From Heterodera schachtii (Eukaryota > Nematoda > Chromadorea > Rhabditida > Heteroderidae): a stretch of DNA of 64,000 bases. Positions 12,791-25,235 of this stretch are shown here, piece by piece (within the stretch, counting starts at the first letter, position 1; every line of letters starts with the position of its first letter). The position numbers and the translations under genes were made by a program. The DNA lies in NCBI GenBank assembly GCA_023374025.1, contig SIJG01000052.1:271394-335393 (forward strand). Direction: 5' to 3'. The notes below the pieces were generated by a model. The model searched no databases. It was not told the DNA's origin and saw only the letters and a list, made by a program, of their open reading frames with translations.

Positions 12791-13162
12791 ACCCTAACAT
12801 TAATGGCGACTCTTGTCTCGAAAACTAGGGTTACACGGGCCCGGGTATTTGGGCGAAAACCGGGCCCGGGTATTACCGGGTATTGAAAAACCGGGTACCG
12901 GGTCGGGTACCAGTTTTGAAACCAGGTACCGGGTCGAGTACCCGGTAAAACCGGGTATTAAAAATTTTCAATTTTTTTTTCAAAAAATAATTTAACAAAA
13001 TGTCTTTACTAAAATATAAACTAAAGAAAATATTTCCAAAGGTCAGGTGCGGTCTCAAGTTGTCTTGGATGAGTACCACCGCCCGGTAGACCTTTTTTTT
13101 TTTTTCACGTCACTTTTTTCGGTACGCTTTTTCCAAGAAAATTTTTGGGAAAGAAGGTGGTC

Positions 13163-13197
13163 TGTCGGTGCCAATAGGCGCCGCCGGGAAAAATTTT
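13163..13197 (+). repeat. GGCGCCGCCGGG hairpin repeat, copy 2 of 3
   Basis: TCGGTGCCAATAGGCGCCGC followed by CGGGAAAAATTTTG matches the repeat at 748-790 in sequence and in its downstream AAAATTTT context. It lies within the hAT-like element. Confidence 0.6.
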
Positions 13198-13387
13198 GTA
13201 ATTTTTAATGCGATTTGTTAACAGATTTGTCCACAAAAAAGGTATGATTTTTGGGATTACTAGGCTCAATTTGTTAACGGATTTTTCTTTAAAAATGGCA
13301 AAATATATGTTAGTTAAGAAACATATGAGAAATTATATTTTGTCGATAGGAAACCATGAGTATACCAAAAAAAAATTCAAAATATTT

Positions 13388-13462
13388 TAATTCCTGTGGA
13401 GGGATTGAACCAAGGAAAGGTAATAAAAAACAAAAAAAGATTAGCCACTAAGCCATGGTGTC
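13388..13462 (-). repeat. tRNA-like (SINE or tRNA pseudogene) fragment
   Basis: Read on the minus strand, ATGGCTTAGTGGCTAATC matches a polymerase III A-box (TRGCNNAGYNGG type). About 30 nt on, GGTTCAATCCC matches a B-box/T-arm. A poly-T run separates them and the acceptor stem does not pair convincingly, so this is not a functional tRNA. It sits inside the hAT-like element and was either inserted or captured there. Confidence 0.55.
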
Positions 13463-13704
13463 ATTTTTATTAATTTTTTTTTAAATTTTTGTCTTTAAAA
13501 CTATTTTCTTCATTAATTTTCACTCAAACCCCCAATCTTACCAGTGTATTTTTGGTACCCGGGTACCCGGACCTACCGGGTCGGGTACTGGGTATTGGAT
13601 TTTCAAAAAACCGGGCCCGGGTACCGGGCTCGAGTATCAAAAACCGGGCGTGCGGGTACCCGACCCGGTCGGGTACCCGGGCCCGTGTAACCCCTATTCC
13701 AAAC

Positions 13705-15014
13705 AAATAAATTCAACCATAGAATGATTCATTAAAGATTTAAAAAAAAATTAAAACTTTTAATTAGAGATTGTTTTAGGAAAAATTGCTGAAAAATCAA
13801 ACGAAAAATAAAATGGGGCCGATTTCTATCGTAAAATGACTTAATTATGCAAAATATTGATGTTGGATCAGTAAAAAACATATAGAAAAATAAAAAGAAC
13901 TAATCTAATTAATTTAACAATTTTTGAAAAAACACAAATTCAAAAAAGTAACTTAATATTGGAGTAAAATTTAAAATCGAATAAATTAAAATAAATATAC
14001 AAATGTAATAAGTTAAATTAAAAATTTGGTCTTCGCATTAAAAGTCGAAAGATAATTTTAAAAAAAAATTAAATATTTGAGAACAAGAGCTTCAATTTGA
14101 TTTTGGTCATCAAAAAAGAAAATCAAAAATTAATACTTTAATAATCAGTATATTATAAATTAATTTTAAATTATTTATTGTTTATTCAGTAAGCGTTTAT
14201 AAATTTCGTGTAATTATCATAATTTTCTTATAAACATGGATTTATTCTTTTTAAATATGATTTTATAAAATTTTTATTTCATTTGGTTTTATTTTTATTA
14301 CTGATTCTGAAATAAAATAATAAGATATATTTTGATAAATAATACAAGACGATCGACTCTTCAATCTTGGAGATAAATCCCTGGCTGATCACGATAATAA
14401 GTCATATAATTTTGTTTAATATATAAACGTATATTATCAGTTTATTTCACATTTTTTGGTTTTCAGCACGTAATATTTTTTTATTGTTAAAAATAAATCA
14501 ATTTTTCATCAATCATTATTGCTAAAATTATTTTAAAAAATTGAGCTTATAAAACAATTATATTTACTTTTATTAATTAAATAAATTAATATAAATTTTT
14601 TAAACATTCTTTCCCTAGTGATGACACATTCTGACACATTCATGGAACTGAGTCAAAAAGCGCAGTTTTCACAAAATTAATTTTTAATATAATGATATTA
14701 AAGTATTAATTTTTAATATAATGATATTAAAGTATTAAGTTTTTCATTTTAATTAATTAAAATCAGAAAGGCGAATAGAACCCATAATAAGAAAAAAGAA
14801 AGAATTAATAAAAATATAGAAAAGATAAATTAAATATAAATGATTATAAACTTAATTATTAAAAGTAAAGCAGCAGATTGTTGAAAATTTATTTAACAAC
14901 AAAAATATTTAATTATTTAATTAAGCAACTGGAGCTTAAAATAAAAATAGATAAAGATATTTGAAATTGTCAAAAAAATTTTTTACAATATGTAAAACAA
15001 ATATTAAAACAACA
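13705..15014. other. AT-rich intergenic DNA with a 31-bp tandem pair
   Basis: At 14678-14738 the unit containing TTTTTAATATAATGATATTA and AAGTATTAA is repeated directly. Nothing else is recognisable. Confidence 0.65.
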
Positions 15015-15023
15015 AAAATCTTG

Positions 15024-15262
15024 CGGGCTAGGTCATTTTCGTACGGGCCGTTTTCGTACGAGCCCATGTTTTTGACTATAACTTTTTTATTTGTGGACCA
15101 AATCCAACACTGATGGTAACATTCAAAAGCCTTTCAGATGCTCTATTAGCCTGCAAAATTCGAAAAATTTTTGTCAATTTAGGAAAAAAACTTCGAGCCA
15201 AAAAACACAAAGAAAAAAGTTATAGCCAAAAACTTGGGCTTGTACGAAAACGACCCCGATCC
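15024..15262. mobile_element. Small inverted-repeat element with CGTACG words
   Basis: The left arm has TTTTCGTACGGGCC, TTTTCGTACGAGCCC and TTTTTGACTATAACTTTTTT. The right arm has the inverted counterparts AAAAAAGTTATAGCCAAAAA and GGGCTTGTACGAAAACGACC. AAAATCTTG flanks both sides (15015-15023 and 15263-15271), a 9-bp target duplication. At 239 bp it cannot encode a transposase. Its core CTCTATTAGC.TGCAAAATT recurs in the element at 42962 although the terminal words differ. Confidence 0.75.
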
Positions 15263-15271
15263 AAAATCTTG

Positions 15272-18200
15272 AGCAACGAAATAATCCAATATTAACAAAC
15301 ATGAAAAACCCAAGCATGAATAGATTATAGTAAAAATATATGAATTAAAATAAAAAAATAAGTAATTAATTAATAAAAATGAAGGAACGATTATTAAATT
15401 TTGCACTACCAAGAAGACATTTAATTAATTAAAAAAGACTAACGAGTCCGCTTAATTAATTTAAATAAATAAAAAATCTAAATCTAAATATTTTTTCAAA
15501 AATTATTAAAAATAAATAATTTGTAATAACTTATTGAATATTAATGTACATCAATTAATAAAATATGCAATAGGTACTCGGAAATATACATCTTTAACCT
15601 CAAGTAAACTAAAAAATTTTTATTGCACATAATAAAAATAAATAAAGAAATCAATACAAAAACGAAAAATGTTAAACAAATTTGAATTTTAATTTATTTT
15701 TGTTTTTATTAATATATTGTTGAGTTTTACCAAAATATTTAGTTACCGATTTTATTTTCATGTCATTTAAAAAAACATAGCATTTTGCCATAGAAACCTA
15801 ACATAAATTCAAAATTTTTTTATTAGAGATTATAAAAATTCATTTTTTAGTGTGTAATTCGTTTTAAGTGCACTTTAAAATCAATCCTATAAAACCTTTA
15901 AATAATCAAAGAGCTTCTTTGCTCGATTATTAAAATAAAACTAATTAAACATTACAAAAATTACATTCTTTTGCTGATTAAAGGGAATAAAATTAAAACA
16001 TCTACAAATAAGAAAAATCTTTATTTAAAGAGAGTAACAATGATGATAAGAAATAAATAAATATCATTACTCATAAACATCAATATAAGTGGAAAAAATT
16101 AATGCCATTACTGATAAACAAATATATATATGATTTTAAATAATGAACACAATAATAAATGTGATTGTAGAATAACGTACCATAAAATTAAAATATAATT
16201 CAAAATTCCGATTATTGTAGTGTATTCAATAATCGTCGTCCATAAATCATATTAAAAGGATATTAAATTGAAAGAAATGATTATTCAACATATATTCTAA
16301 AAATTAAATAAATAAAAGCAAGTATATAATAATAAATAATTAATTAAATTACAAAAAAATTTATTCAAAATTTTTAAAATTCTAAAATTAAGTTATAAAT
16401 TCTTTAAAGAACCTATAATGAAATTAAAACAAATCTTTGTTAAAATATAAATTAATAATATTCTTTTACTTAAAAAGCGGACGATGTCCAACAGCACGTA
16501 ATTATGCATACACGTATAAAGTCGAGAATTGGTACAAAAAATAAAAATAAGTTTTATGTTGCAAATAGTAAATACAAAAATTAAAGATTGTTTATAAAAT
16601 TTTTAACTATTTAATAGCTTAATAAAAATGAAGAGATATCATACAATATTACAAGTTAAGGATTAAAAAAGTCAGTTAAATTTTAGAAAACTTTAGTCAT
16701 GTTACGTGCATTGATAATGATTTTAAATTTTTTTATTATTAGAATCAATTATAAAAAGATAATGATAAATAAATAAATAAATGAAGATCCAAAAAAGAAA
16801 CTTAATTAATTATGCAAAATAATTAGAAACGATATTTCTTAATAACAATTATTAAATAAAGTATAAAAAAATTTAATTAATTTTTTTAATTAAGTAAAAT
16901 AAAAAAATTAAACAACTAATTAGAATATAAAGCATTAAAAGAGCTATACATATATTCAACCATATAATTCCAATAATCATTGAAAATTTACCTAATTTTC
17001 TTTAAAAATTACAAATTTATTTATGAAACGGTATAATAATAGGCGTAAATATAATAATTTAATAACGCAAATATTCTTGGAGATTCAATACATACCTGTT
17101 AAATTCTAAAGAATAATAATAGAGATAAATAAAATTAAAAATAATTTTTAATTATTGCTATTTTTGAAATGTTGCCTTCGTTAAAATATACCTAATATAA
17201 TACGAGCCATCAAAGTGAGCTCTGTCAGGCCCAGCCACGAGACCAGGACCTTAACTGTCCAAAAGAAAAATAATCCAAAAGTAAATCATTGGCAGCCTTG
17301 AAACTTACTCTAATTGTAAAAAGGATCAACTTTCTGTAGACAGAAAAATCTTTCAATAGCCATACCTTAACAAAAATCTCAAATCAAATTTTTATAATAA
17401 CTTTTTTGATAAAATAAATTTTTGAGATTTCATAAAAATATTGGGCACTTCCAGACTTGTAACAATAACACCTACAAAGTTAAAAATATATATTTTTAAT
17501 TGTTAAGTAGAATTGATTGATTTATAATAAAGAACTAAGCAATTAAATCTACCATTTATTAAATTGTCGCTTAAATTAGTTTAAATTGGCCAGTGGCACC
17601 TGAACAAGAAAATTAAAAAATTTGTAAATTGCATAAATAATATTTAAACAAATTCAAAGCAAAAACCCTGATTATTCCACACACATAAAAGTTGTTATTT
17701 TCAAATCTATTAAAGAAAGTATTAATCGAACATTAAATTATCTAAATTAATGAAAGAAAAGAAGAGACAAAAATTATTTAATTAAAAATCAAGATTAAAA
17801 CATTTTAATTTTTTTTTATAAATATAATGAGAAAATATTATAATGCAAAAAGTAATTGCATTTGAAAGTGGGGTGATCCGTGCCTTTGGCGATATGGAAA
17901 TATTCTTTTAAAATAAATTATTTTATGAAAAAAGTTTGCTGCATTATCTAATTTGAGTTGCAAATTGGGAGGGAATTCTGAGTTTTATTCAATTTTAAGA
18001 AAATTTTTGAAAAATATTAAAATTGTCCTAAGCAAGAAGATTGAATTGAGATTGCACAGATCTCCAGGTTAATGTAAGATAAAATTAAATAATAAATTAA
18101 TAAAAAAAAATAAAATAAAGAAATTTTTAAAATAAAGGGAAATGATAATATATTACAAAATTTTGACACAAATATTTTAAAAATCAAAAATTATAATAAA

Positions 18201-21200
18201 TATTATTTGAAAATTCTAAAAATTAAAGAAAATGAGGATCAAAGCTTGAGCTATTCAAGGCAAGCTTGACAAGTGAAAGTAAGTAATTATTAAACTAACC
18301 AACTAAAAAAAGATTGTCACACAAAATATTAAATCTTCAATTTTCAAGCAATTTAAGAAAAGCAATTTTATTTACAAAGAAAAATAAAATACCTTCAAAA
18401 TAAATTTCGTCAAATAAAAATATTTACAGATTATATATTAAAATTATCTAAGTGAAAATTTTAAAATTCTTAATTAATAAATTTTCAATAAAAAAAAATT
18501 AATATTACAAAATTATCATTACCATTTTAATTGTCTCTCAAAAAAATAAAAGTGAATTATATCGAATAATATGAATAAAAAATTAAAATAAAATTTAAAA
18601 ATAACTTAACATAAAATACATGGACACATAGTGTTTTTTTTACCCGGCGAACAGCTCAAGTTTTTGACGCAACAATAGACAATAAACAAAATTTCAAAAT
18701 ATGTGAACAAAGAAAATAAAATTACATTTTAAGATGCGGCCCTAAAACTGAGTTTACACATGAAAATATAATAAACAAAAAAATATGAAAATTTAATATT
18801 AAAAAATTAGAACGAAATAAAATGATAATTTTTATTATTCTAAAATTATTAATCTTTGGAATTATTTGGAAAGAAAATTAATAGTGGTAATTTAATAAAA
18901 TAGAATTGCTTGAAGATACATACAAAAAAATCAATAAATTTAAGTTAAAATATAAATTATCAATTATGTTTAAGAATCATAAAACAAATTATAATAATAA
19001 AAAAGAAGCAGCATCTAGAATGAGTATATCGGATAAGCCCAAGAAAGCATAATTTAGTTATAAATTATGATAACATCGGAAATTTTGCATCTTTCTATGT
19101 TGTATTTTTTAATCCACGGCTGCACCATACCGGATTGTACGATTTTTAGCAGATTGGAATTCCTAAAAATTCCCTTTACAAAGTAAAACAAAATATTCAA
19201 AATTAAAATGAATAGATGAATTACTAATAAATTTGACTTTAAAGAAAAATATAAAAAAATTAATTAAACAATAATCATTAATCTATCCGTAAAATTTATT
19301 TTAAAATAAATAATTAAGATAAGGAATAAATGGTAATAAATCAAATGAAACATCTAATTTTATTTTTGATTTTCACAAAGTTGATTATTAAAAATAATTT
19401 CTATATTATTTGAATCTGATGAATAAGAAAAATATTTTAATTTACGCCTAAAAGTGCAATAGACTTGTGGAGGACATCAAATTTGAGATAGATAAAATAA
19501 TAATACATTAAAGGTATTTATAAAAATAAATTATTTATTAATATATGATAATATTTAAGTAAAAATAACAGTAAAAAATTAAGTAAAAAATATTTATTTA
19601 AAAATTTATGTTGAACAAAAATAAATCATTCTGGCTTGGAAGGAAGAGTATAATTTTCAAATAATATAATAAATGTCAATAAAAATTAAAAAAAAAACAA
19701 ATTAAAAATACAAGATTCGATTTAATAAAGACAATATGATTTCAACAAACAAAAAAAGCTGGAGGATATACATAGTGCAGAAAAAATGTTAAATTTATTA
19801 AAGAAAAGAATAAACATATAACTTTATGGAATGAAGGTCATTCAATTTGATAAATAATATCCAATCACTGGAATTTTCTTCTCAAATGATTCACTGGAGA
19901 CGCTCAATATGCTCAAAATGTAATTGGCTTAAAATAATGAAGAATTTTTATTTTTCTACAAAGATAATTTAATGTGGTAATTTCAGAATATTTTGTTTAA
20001 CCAAATGAACAAAATAAAAAATATCTCTTAAACAATAAAACCATACATAATAAATATTAAAAAATTCTTTACTGATGCTATTTATAATAGGATAAAATAA
20101 TATTAAAATAATTCTCCTTAAGTAAAAGAAATAATGAACTAAAAAATATTAAAATAAACATAAAATTGTTGTTAAAAATAAAACAAATTATGTTTAGGTA
20201 AACAATTGGAGCTTGGAAATATAATGGGTAACAAATGTTTTGAGAAAGCGCATTTTAGTAAGAAAATGTTGCAAAGGTTTTATTACTGGCTATAATTTGC
20301 TTAAAAGGGTTTTCCTATATAATATTTATTTTTTTCTTAAAAATAAAAAACTTTAAAGTACCGCTTTACGGGAATAAATAAAGAAATAAAATTAATATTT
20401 TAATGAAAATAAGTTTCTTATTAACAGAATATAATTTTAAAAACAAACAAAATAATGGGAATAAACAATTGAAAGTATAAATTTCATTATATTCAATAAA
20501 GACTATGTTTAATAAAACCAAGAACCAGTATATTATGTAAAAGAGTAATAGTTTATTCTACATTAAAAGCACAAAGAAAATGGAAACAAAATTAAAACCA
20601 AACTTTCTTTGTTTTCGCTTTCCTTCGGTGGAATATAAATTCCAGTTATTTTATTATTTTATATAATATAAAAAACAATAATTAATCAAAGGTGTAAATT
20701 AAGAAAAAAATTATTAAATCTTAAACAAATTTTTATACAATATCTACTTATGTTTATTTAAAATATTTATTAATATTTTAACATAAAAATTACTATGGAA
20801 TGAAGGAAGCGAAATACGAAATGGAATCATGAACAAAGAAATAAATAATATATTTTGCCTTAGGTTTTTATCATAACCAAATAAACATAATAAGCAATTC
20901 GAATGTAAATATGAAGTTTAGATAACAAAATAAATATTTACAAAATCTTACAGAATGAAGTTTAGATAACAAAATAAATATTTACAAAATCTTACAGATA
21001 ATTTCCTATAATCAAGTAATTTAGAAAAATAAAAAATACCAAGATAAGGTGAAAATAATAATAATAATAATAAATTGATCAAATCTATAAAATACAATAA
21101 TAAACAAAAAGAATGAACTTACATTTGGTTAGTATATATGAAAAGTGGCGATAATCCAATGCATATACTTCAAGGACTATTGACCTTAAAATTATGCTAA

Positions 21201-22054
21201 GGAAAATTTTATTTAAAGTATTAAAAAGATTAAATTTTTAATATATAAATTGAATAATTTGTTATTTAAATCATAAATTTAAAGTACAGATTTCAAATTG
21301 TTTTGAAAAAAAGCAAAATCAAAAAACAAAATATATTTTTTTAATGAGTTCATGAAATATAACCACAATAATAAGCCTATACTAATTAGATAGTAGACAA
21401 TATTTGTTAAAGAGGCAGAGCATTAAAAAAATTAAAAAAAAAAAAGCAAAAACACAGTTACATTAACATAAAACAAAAGCAATGATAAAACGATCAAAGT
21501 TTTAACAACAAAAACATTAAAAAGCAAAAATATAATTTTTCGCGTCTCTGCATTTTCAGTAGAGAGAGCGCAGACAGCGAAAAACAGCGAGAGAGTGAGA
21601 AGAAAAAAAGGAAAAATAAAGAGAATGAAGGGAGAGCGCATAGAGAAAAGAAAAAAGAAATAACATTACATTCCATATTTCAAAGATAAAAAATATATCT
21701 TAGAATTATTAAAATAATAATAAAATGAAAATTGCAGAAAATTAATAATTAAAGAAAAAAAATGAAAAACATTTTTAAATAGACAAGTTAAATAATCAAT
21801 GGAAAAGAAAGTGACTGCTTTAATTGAATTAACGAGCGAGTAAAAAAATTTGCAGCACATAAACACTTTATTGAGAAATTAATCTTTAAATTTTAATCAA
21901 AATTAAGAAATACGATTTGCTTAAAAAATTCTTAATTTTTTCAATAATACTCAAAACCCCCATTTATAAACGGAGTTTGTTCACTCAGGAATAGAAAGCT
22001 AAATGTAGCACTAATTTATTCGCTAATTTATTCGCAACATACAAGTTTTTTTTC
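15272..22054. other. Long A-rich non-coding stretch
   Basis: Nearly 7 kb of A/T words without a supportable gene or transposon. Two exact-looking 43-bp tandem copies (from GAAGTTTAGATAACAAAATA to AATCTTACAG) lie at 20911-20997. A purine-rich block at 21540-21660 (AGAGAGAGCG words) makes the minus-strand frame there an artefact of low complexity. Short GC-bearing spots near 17205-17280 and 18645-18670 were inspected without a match. Confidence 0.65.
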
Positions 22055-22416
22055 TTGGATTTTTACATAAATATTAAAAATTTCGCTCTTTCCCCCATTA
22101 GTCGCCTTTCTCACTTTTCTTTGAAAATCAATAGAAAACGTCCATTTTGTTCTATTTATTTTCCCATTAGATTATACAAATATAATTACTTAACATTTTA
22201 TATATATGTATTCTCTAAAATAAGTGGCCATAAATATTTTATCATATTGCTGACTAATTGTTAAACTGAATTTAAAAAAAAAATTCCCGCATCACCTTTT
22301 GCCATCGTTGTGCCTAAAAAATTTTTTGAAAACTGAAATTTAAATTCGGCCCATTAATCTATTTTTTTATTGTAAATAATTTAGTTTGACTAACATTCTT
22401 CAAAATTTCCCCAAAA

Positions 22417-23025
22417 ATGAAAGGCTGGACTAAATTTGACTGTTCCATTTGCCCCGACCACCTGCAGTGTGTAAGGCCGGTTTCGTATTTGAAACCTGTT
22501 TTGTGTTTACACAAAAGTATCCGTAATCTAACGGATTTCTTGAGCCGAGGTTTACCGGAAACGGTACCAACTCCAGCAAATGCAACGGTTGCTGCGACCA
22601 CAGCAATTGCAGCACCATCATCATCATCAACCAATTTGTCAATATTGGTGACGGTCTGCATTGTTTTGATTGCGGTTTTGTTCGTCGCACAGTTCGGTTT
22701 TATTTGATTATTATTATAATTTTGATAATAATTTTGGATAAAGGCAGTGCGTTTTGCACTGAAATTGCGCCAATGGTTGGGCAAGCGTGCCTTCAAAAAG
22801 AAAATGTTGCGCCGCAATCTCCAAAGTATGTTTGGAAATTTTTATATCAAACTTGATCAAAAAAATGTAATTTCTTTTTTTTACAGGAGCGAGCACAATT
22901 CGTCGCAACCCAACAACCGCAATGCCGTCGCCTTTGTTCTTGCCGGGGCATTTCCGGGTGTGACTCTTCGCCCTACGGGCATATACGATCTTTTTAATCA
23001 TTCGATCTTGAGAGGGAGGGGATAG
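22417..23025 (+). CDS. Putative small single-pass membrane protein, 2-3 exons
   Basis: I do not recognise this gene. The first 96 codons begin with a cysteine-containing segment (CSICPDHLQC), pass through a Pro/Thr/Ala/Ser-rich stalk (about residues 50-72) and end in a hydrophobic segment (about residues 73-96, LSILVTVCIVLIAVLF) that reads as a C-terminal transmembrane helix. The frame stops at 22705-22707, or it may splice onward. A good plus-strand intron (22821-22886, GTATGT to TTTTTTACAG) lies downstream, and an open frame follows it to about 23025. GC content is clearly higher than the flanks. The exact exon chain and whether there are one or two genes are unresolved. Confidence 0.4.
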
Positions 23026-23539
23026 CATCTCTTGGGAATTGGGAAGGAGGCAAGAAATGATGCCACGGAGAGGGAGGAGTGGCGTCCTTTGGGAGGGTTA
23101 AGGGATGAGTTTGTGCATCAATTGATGCCTTGCCACACCCATCGGTGGATGACCTTTGCATCGGTGACCACTTATCCCTCTCTCCCCCTTCCTTATTGCC
23201 TATAACTTTCCCATTTTTGAATTCATTTGCTCATAATTATGTAACTTCTCCGTCCTCCTCCCAAATTTCCATCAATATCTTTCATTTTCTTAACGTTTTC
23301 CACAAAATTGTCATTTTATTTATTTAAAAAATATCTTTATATTTTCAAAATTTAAACACCTCAATTCTCCCCCCCCCCCTCATTTCAATCATTTTTTATT
23401 TCATTTTTTCTTAAGATTTTTCACAATTTTCCATTGTAACTTTTTTCAATTTCCAAACAAAAATTCTCATTTTATTTTTAAAAAATATCTTTCTTTTTTA
23501 TTATAAACTCCTCAATTCTCCCCCCCCCCCCACCTCCCG
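23026..23539. other. Low-complexity linker with C runs
   Basis: GGGAGGG-type purine words near 23036-23105, then pyrimidine-rich sequence with C runs near 23361-23370 and 23519-23531. No gene is supported. Confidence 0.55.
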
Positions 23540-24290
23540 TGCCAACGGATCCATCCTGTCGGAATGTGAACCTTAGGGTTCCGTCTTTTGAGGGCTGAAC
23601 CTATGGCAAAACTTTTTTCCCATTTTTTGTAAAATAATCATTAATTCAAATTTTTTCAAAATTTAAAAATCCTCATTTCTCACATGCCAACGCTTCCATC
23701 CTGTCGGAATGTGAACCTTAGGGTTCCGTCCTTTGAGGACGTGAGCGACTTTTCCTAATCCAATTTTGAAATCTTTTACAATTTTTTCTACTCTCTCTTT
23801 CTCTCTCCTCTCTCTCTCCTCTATTTCATGGTTCCGTCCTTTCGGGACGTGATCTTTACGGTTCCGTCCTTTTAGGACGTGAACCTATGGAATTTTCCTC
23901 GTCCAAATTTGAAATCTTTTTCAAAAATTACAGTTTAAAATTTTCTCTCTCTCTCTCTCTCTCCTCTCTTTCATGCTTCCGTCCTTTCAGGATGTGAACC
24001 GTACGGTTCCGTCCTTTTAGGACGAGAGCTGTACGGCTCCGTCCTTTTAGGACGAGAACCTATGAAATTTTTTCACATTATTTTTTAAAACTTTACTGAC
24101 AAATTTTGAAAAAATTTTACATTTTCATTTTTTGAACCAATATTCATTTTAATAATTTTAAAAATTCTGTGTATATCCCCCCCCCCCCCTCGATAGGTTC
24201 CGTCCTGAAAGGACGAGAACCGTACGGTTCCGTCCTTTTAGGACGAGAACTGTACGGTTCCGTCCTTTTAGGACGAGAACCTATGGATTT
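23540..24290 (+). repeat. Array of alternating palindromes (CGTCCTTTTAGGACG / GAACCGTACGGTTC), five clusters
   Basis: The clusters lie at about 23557-23605, 23701-23750, 23826-23890, 23972-24064 and 24190-24286. Each unit reads GGTTC-CGTCCT-TTT-AGGACG-(T/A)-GAACC, so CGTCCT pairs with AGGACG and the outer GGTTC with GAACC. Neighbouring units meet in a second palindrome, GAACCGTACGGTTC (23996-24009 and 24217-24230). Variants such as GAGCTGTACGGCTC keep both outer arms complementary. Clusters 1 and 2 share a longer leader (CATCCTGTCGGAATGTGAAC). CT tracts, C runs and AT-rich DNA separate the clusters. The last one ends about 30 bp before the start of the next gene. Confidence 0.85.
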
Positions 24291-24318
24291 CTTTTTCTTT
24301 TGTTTTTTTTTGTTAGCC

Positions 24319-25235
24319 ATGAATCAACTGGACTGCTTCTGCTTGGAGCCTTTGTACCCTCCTCCAAATGCACCACCAGATGAGCGGTTTCAAGCCGTTG
24401 TTTTGCCTTGTTGCACCGGCGTGTCCCATTTTGCGTGCATAGCTCGCCAGCTTCGTCAAACCGGTTAGAAACAAAAAATTAAAAAAAAAATTTTCAAAGT
24501 TAAAAAACCATCGCCACCTCCAGCAGCAGCAGCAGCAGCAGCACATCATCATCATCATCAACTTCGAGCAGTACAACGAATCCAAGGAATGCAACAGCAA
24601 CAACAACAAGTTCAAGCAGTACAGCAACCGAGACGGCGGACGGTCAGGGACGACCGCCGCTACGAAATCGCCGCCATCGTTTGTTCAAGGCGCGCCGCAG
24701 ATGGCCAAGCGCGTGAATTGAGGATTCACTGGCGGTCTTTTCCTTATCGCGATGACACTTTTGAGTGGGAAGTGGATATAGCAAGGGTAACCGTTTTTTT
24801 TTAATTTGTGCACAAAAAAAAATAATAATAATTCAGCAAGCGCCTCAAATCCACGCGGCGTGGCTCCAAGTGCACGATCTTGGGTACACGCCGCCGCACA
24901 ATTTCCAATTTCCCGAACAGCCTCAGCCTTGGATGAGCACTGTTTGGAGCGGTCGGCATCTGCCAGTGGTGGAGTCAGTCTACCCAGGGCGTAACCCTGC
25001 GCACCGTCGACTTTTCGGTAAATAAATTAATTAATTGATTACATTCATTCGTAATAATTAATTAATTAAAGATGCACAAACAGCAGCAGCAGAAGAAGAA
25101 GAAGCACAAAATGTGCCTCCGGCACCAGCAGAAGAAGCGATGGAAGAGGAGGAGGATCACCACCAGAATTTGCCAAGGGCACCAGCAGCAACACCACCAC
25201 CACAAGCAGCAGAAGAAGAAGGGAACCAAATTTAA
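24319..25235 (+). CDS. RING-like and chromodomain-like protein, 4 exons
   Basis: Proposed exons are 24319-24463, 24500-24786, 24837-25017 and 25072-25235, with compatible phases (1, 0, 1). A TTTTTTTTTGTTAG acceptor just before the ATG is consistent with nematode trans-splicing. Exon 1 has CFCLEPL...VVLPCC...SHFACIARQL, resembling the first part of a RING finger; the last C-x2-C pair is not seen. Exon 2 starts with Pro, poly-Ala, poly-His and poly-Gln stretches and then reads YEIAAIV...LRIHWRSFPYRDDTFEWE, which fits a chromodomain (aromatic cage and W-x-x-x-P patterns). Exon 4 is Ala/Glu/Pro-rich. About 258 residues. The role is probably nuclear. It might derive from a transposon, whose integrases often carry chromodomains. 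Domain calls are by eye. Confidence 0.55.

Larger units (their letters stand above)
12826..13696. mobile_element. hAT-like element with GGGTACCCGGG arrays at its ends
   Basis: The ends TAGGGTTACACGGGCCCGGG and CCCGGGCCCGTGTAACCCCTA are inverted repeats, each followed inwards by about 120 bp of ACCGGGTACCGGGTCGGGTA-type words. Flanking 8-mers TCGAAAAC and TTCCAAAC match at 5 of 8 positions, consistent with an eroded 8-bp hAT target duplication. The interior (13087-13550) is AT-rich and contains a GGCGCCGCCGGG hairpin repeat and a tRNA-like segment. No transposase is visible. Confidence 0.7.

Noticed and set aside
17205..17280. GC-richer spot resembling a tRNA
   Set aside because: No convincing B-box and no cloverleaf pairing on either strand.
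21432..21676. Hydrophobic minus-strand frames
   Set aside because: These are products of a purine-rich tract on the plus strand, so the composition gives Phe/Leu/Ser by default.
22359..22817. 152-residue minus-strand frame opposite the putative membrane protein
   Set aside because: The plus-strand reading has a natural stalk and transmembrane segment plus a good intron downstream. The minus frame has neither.
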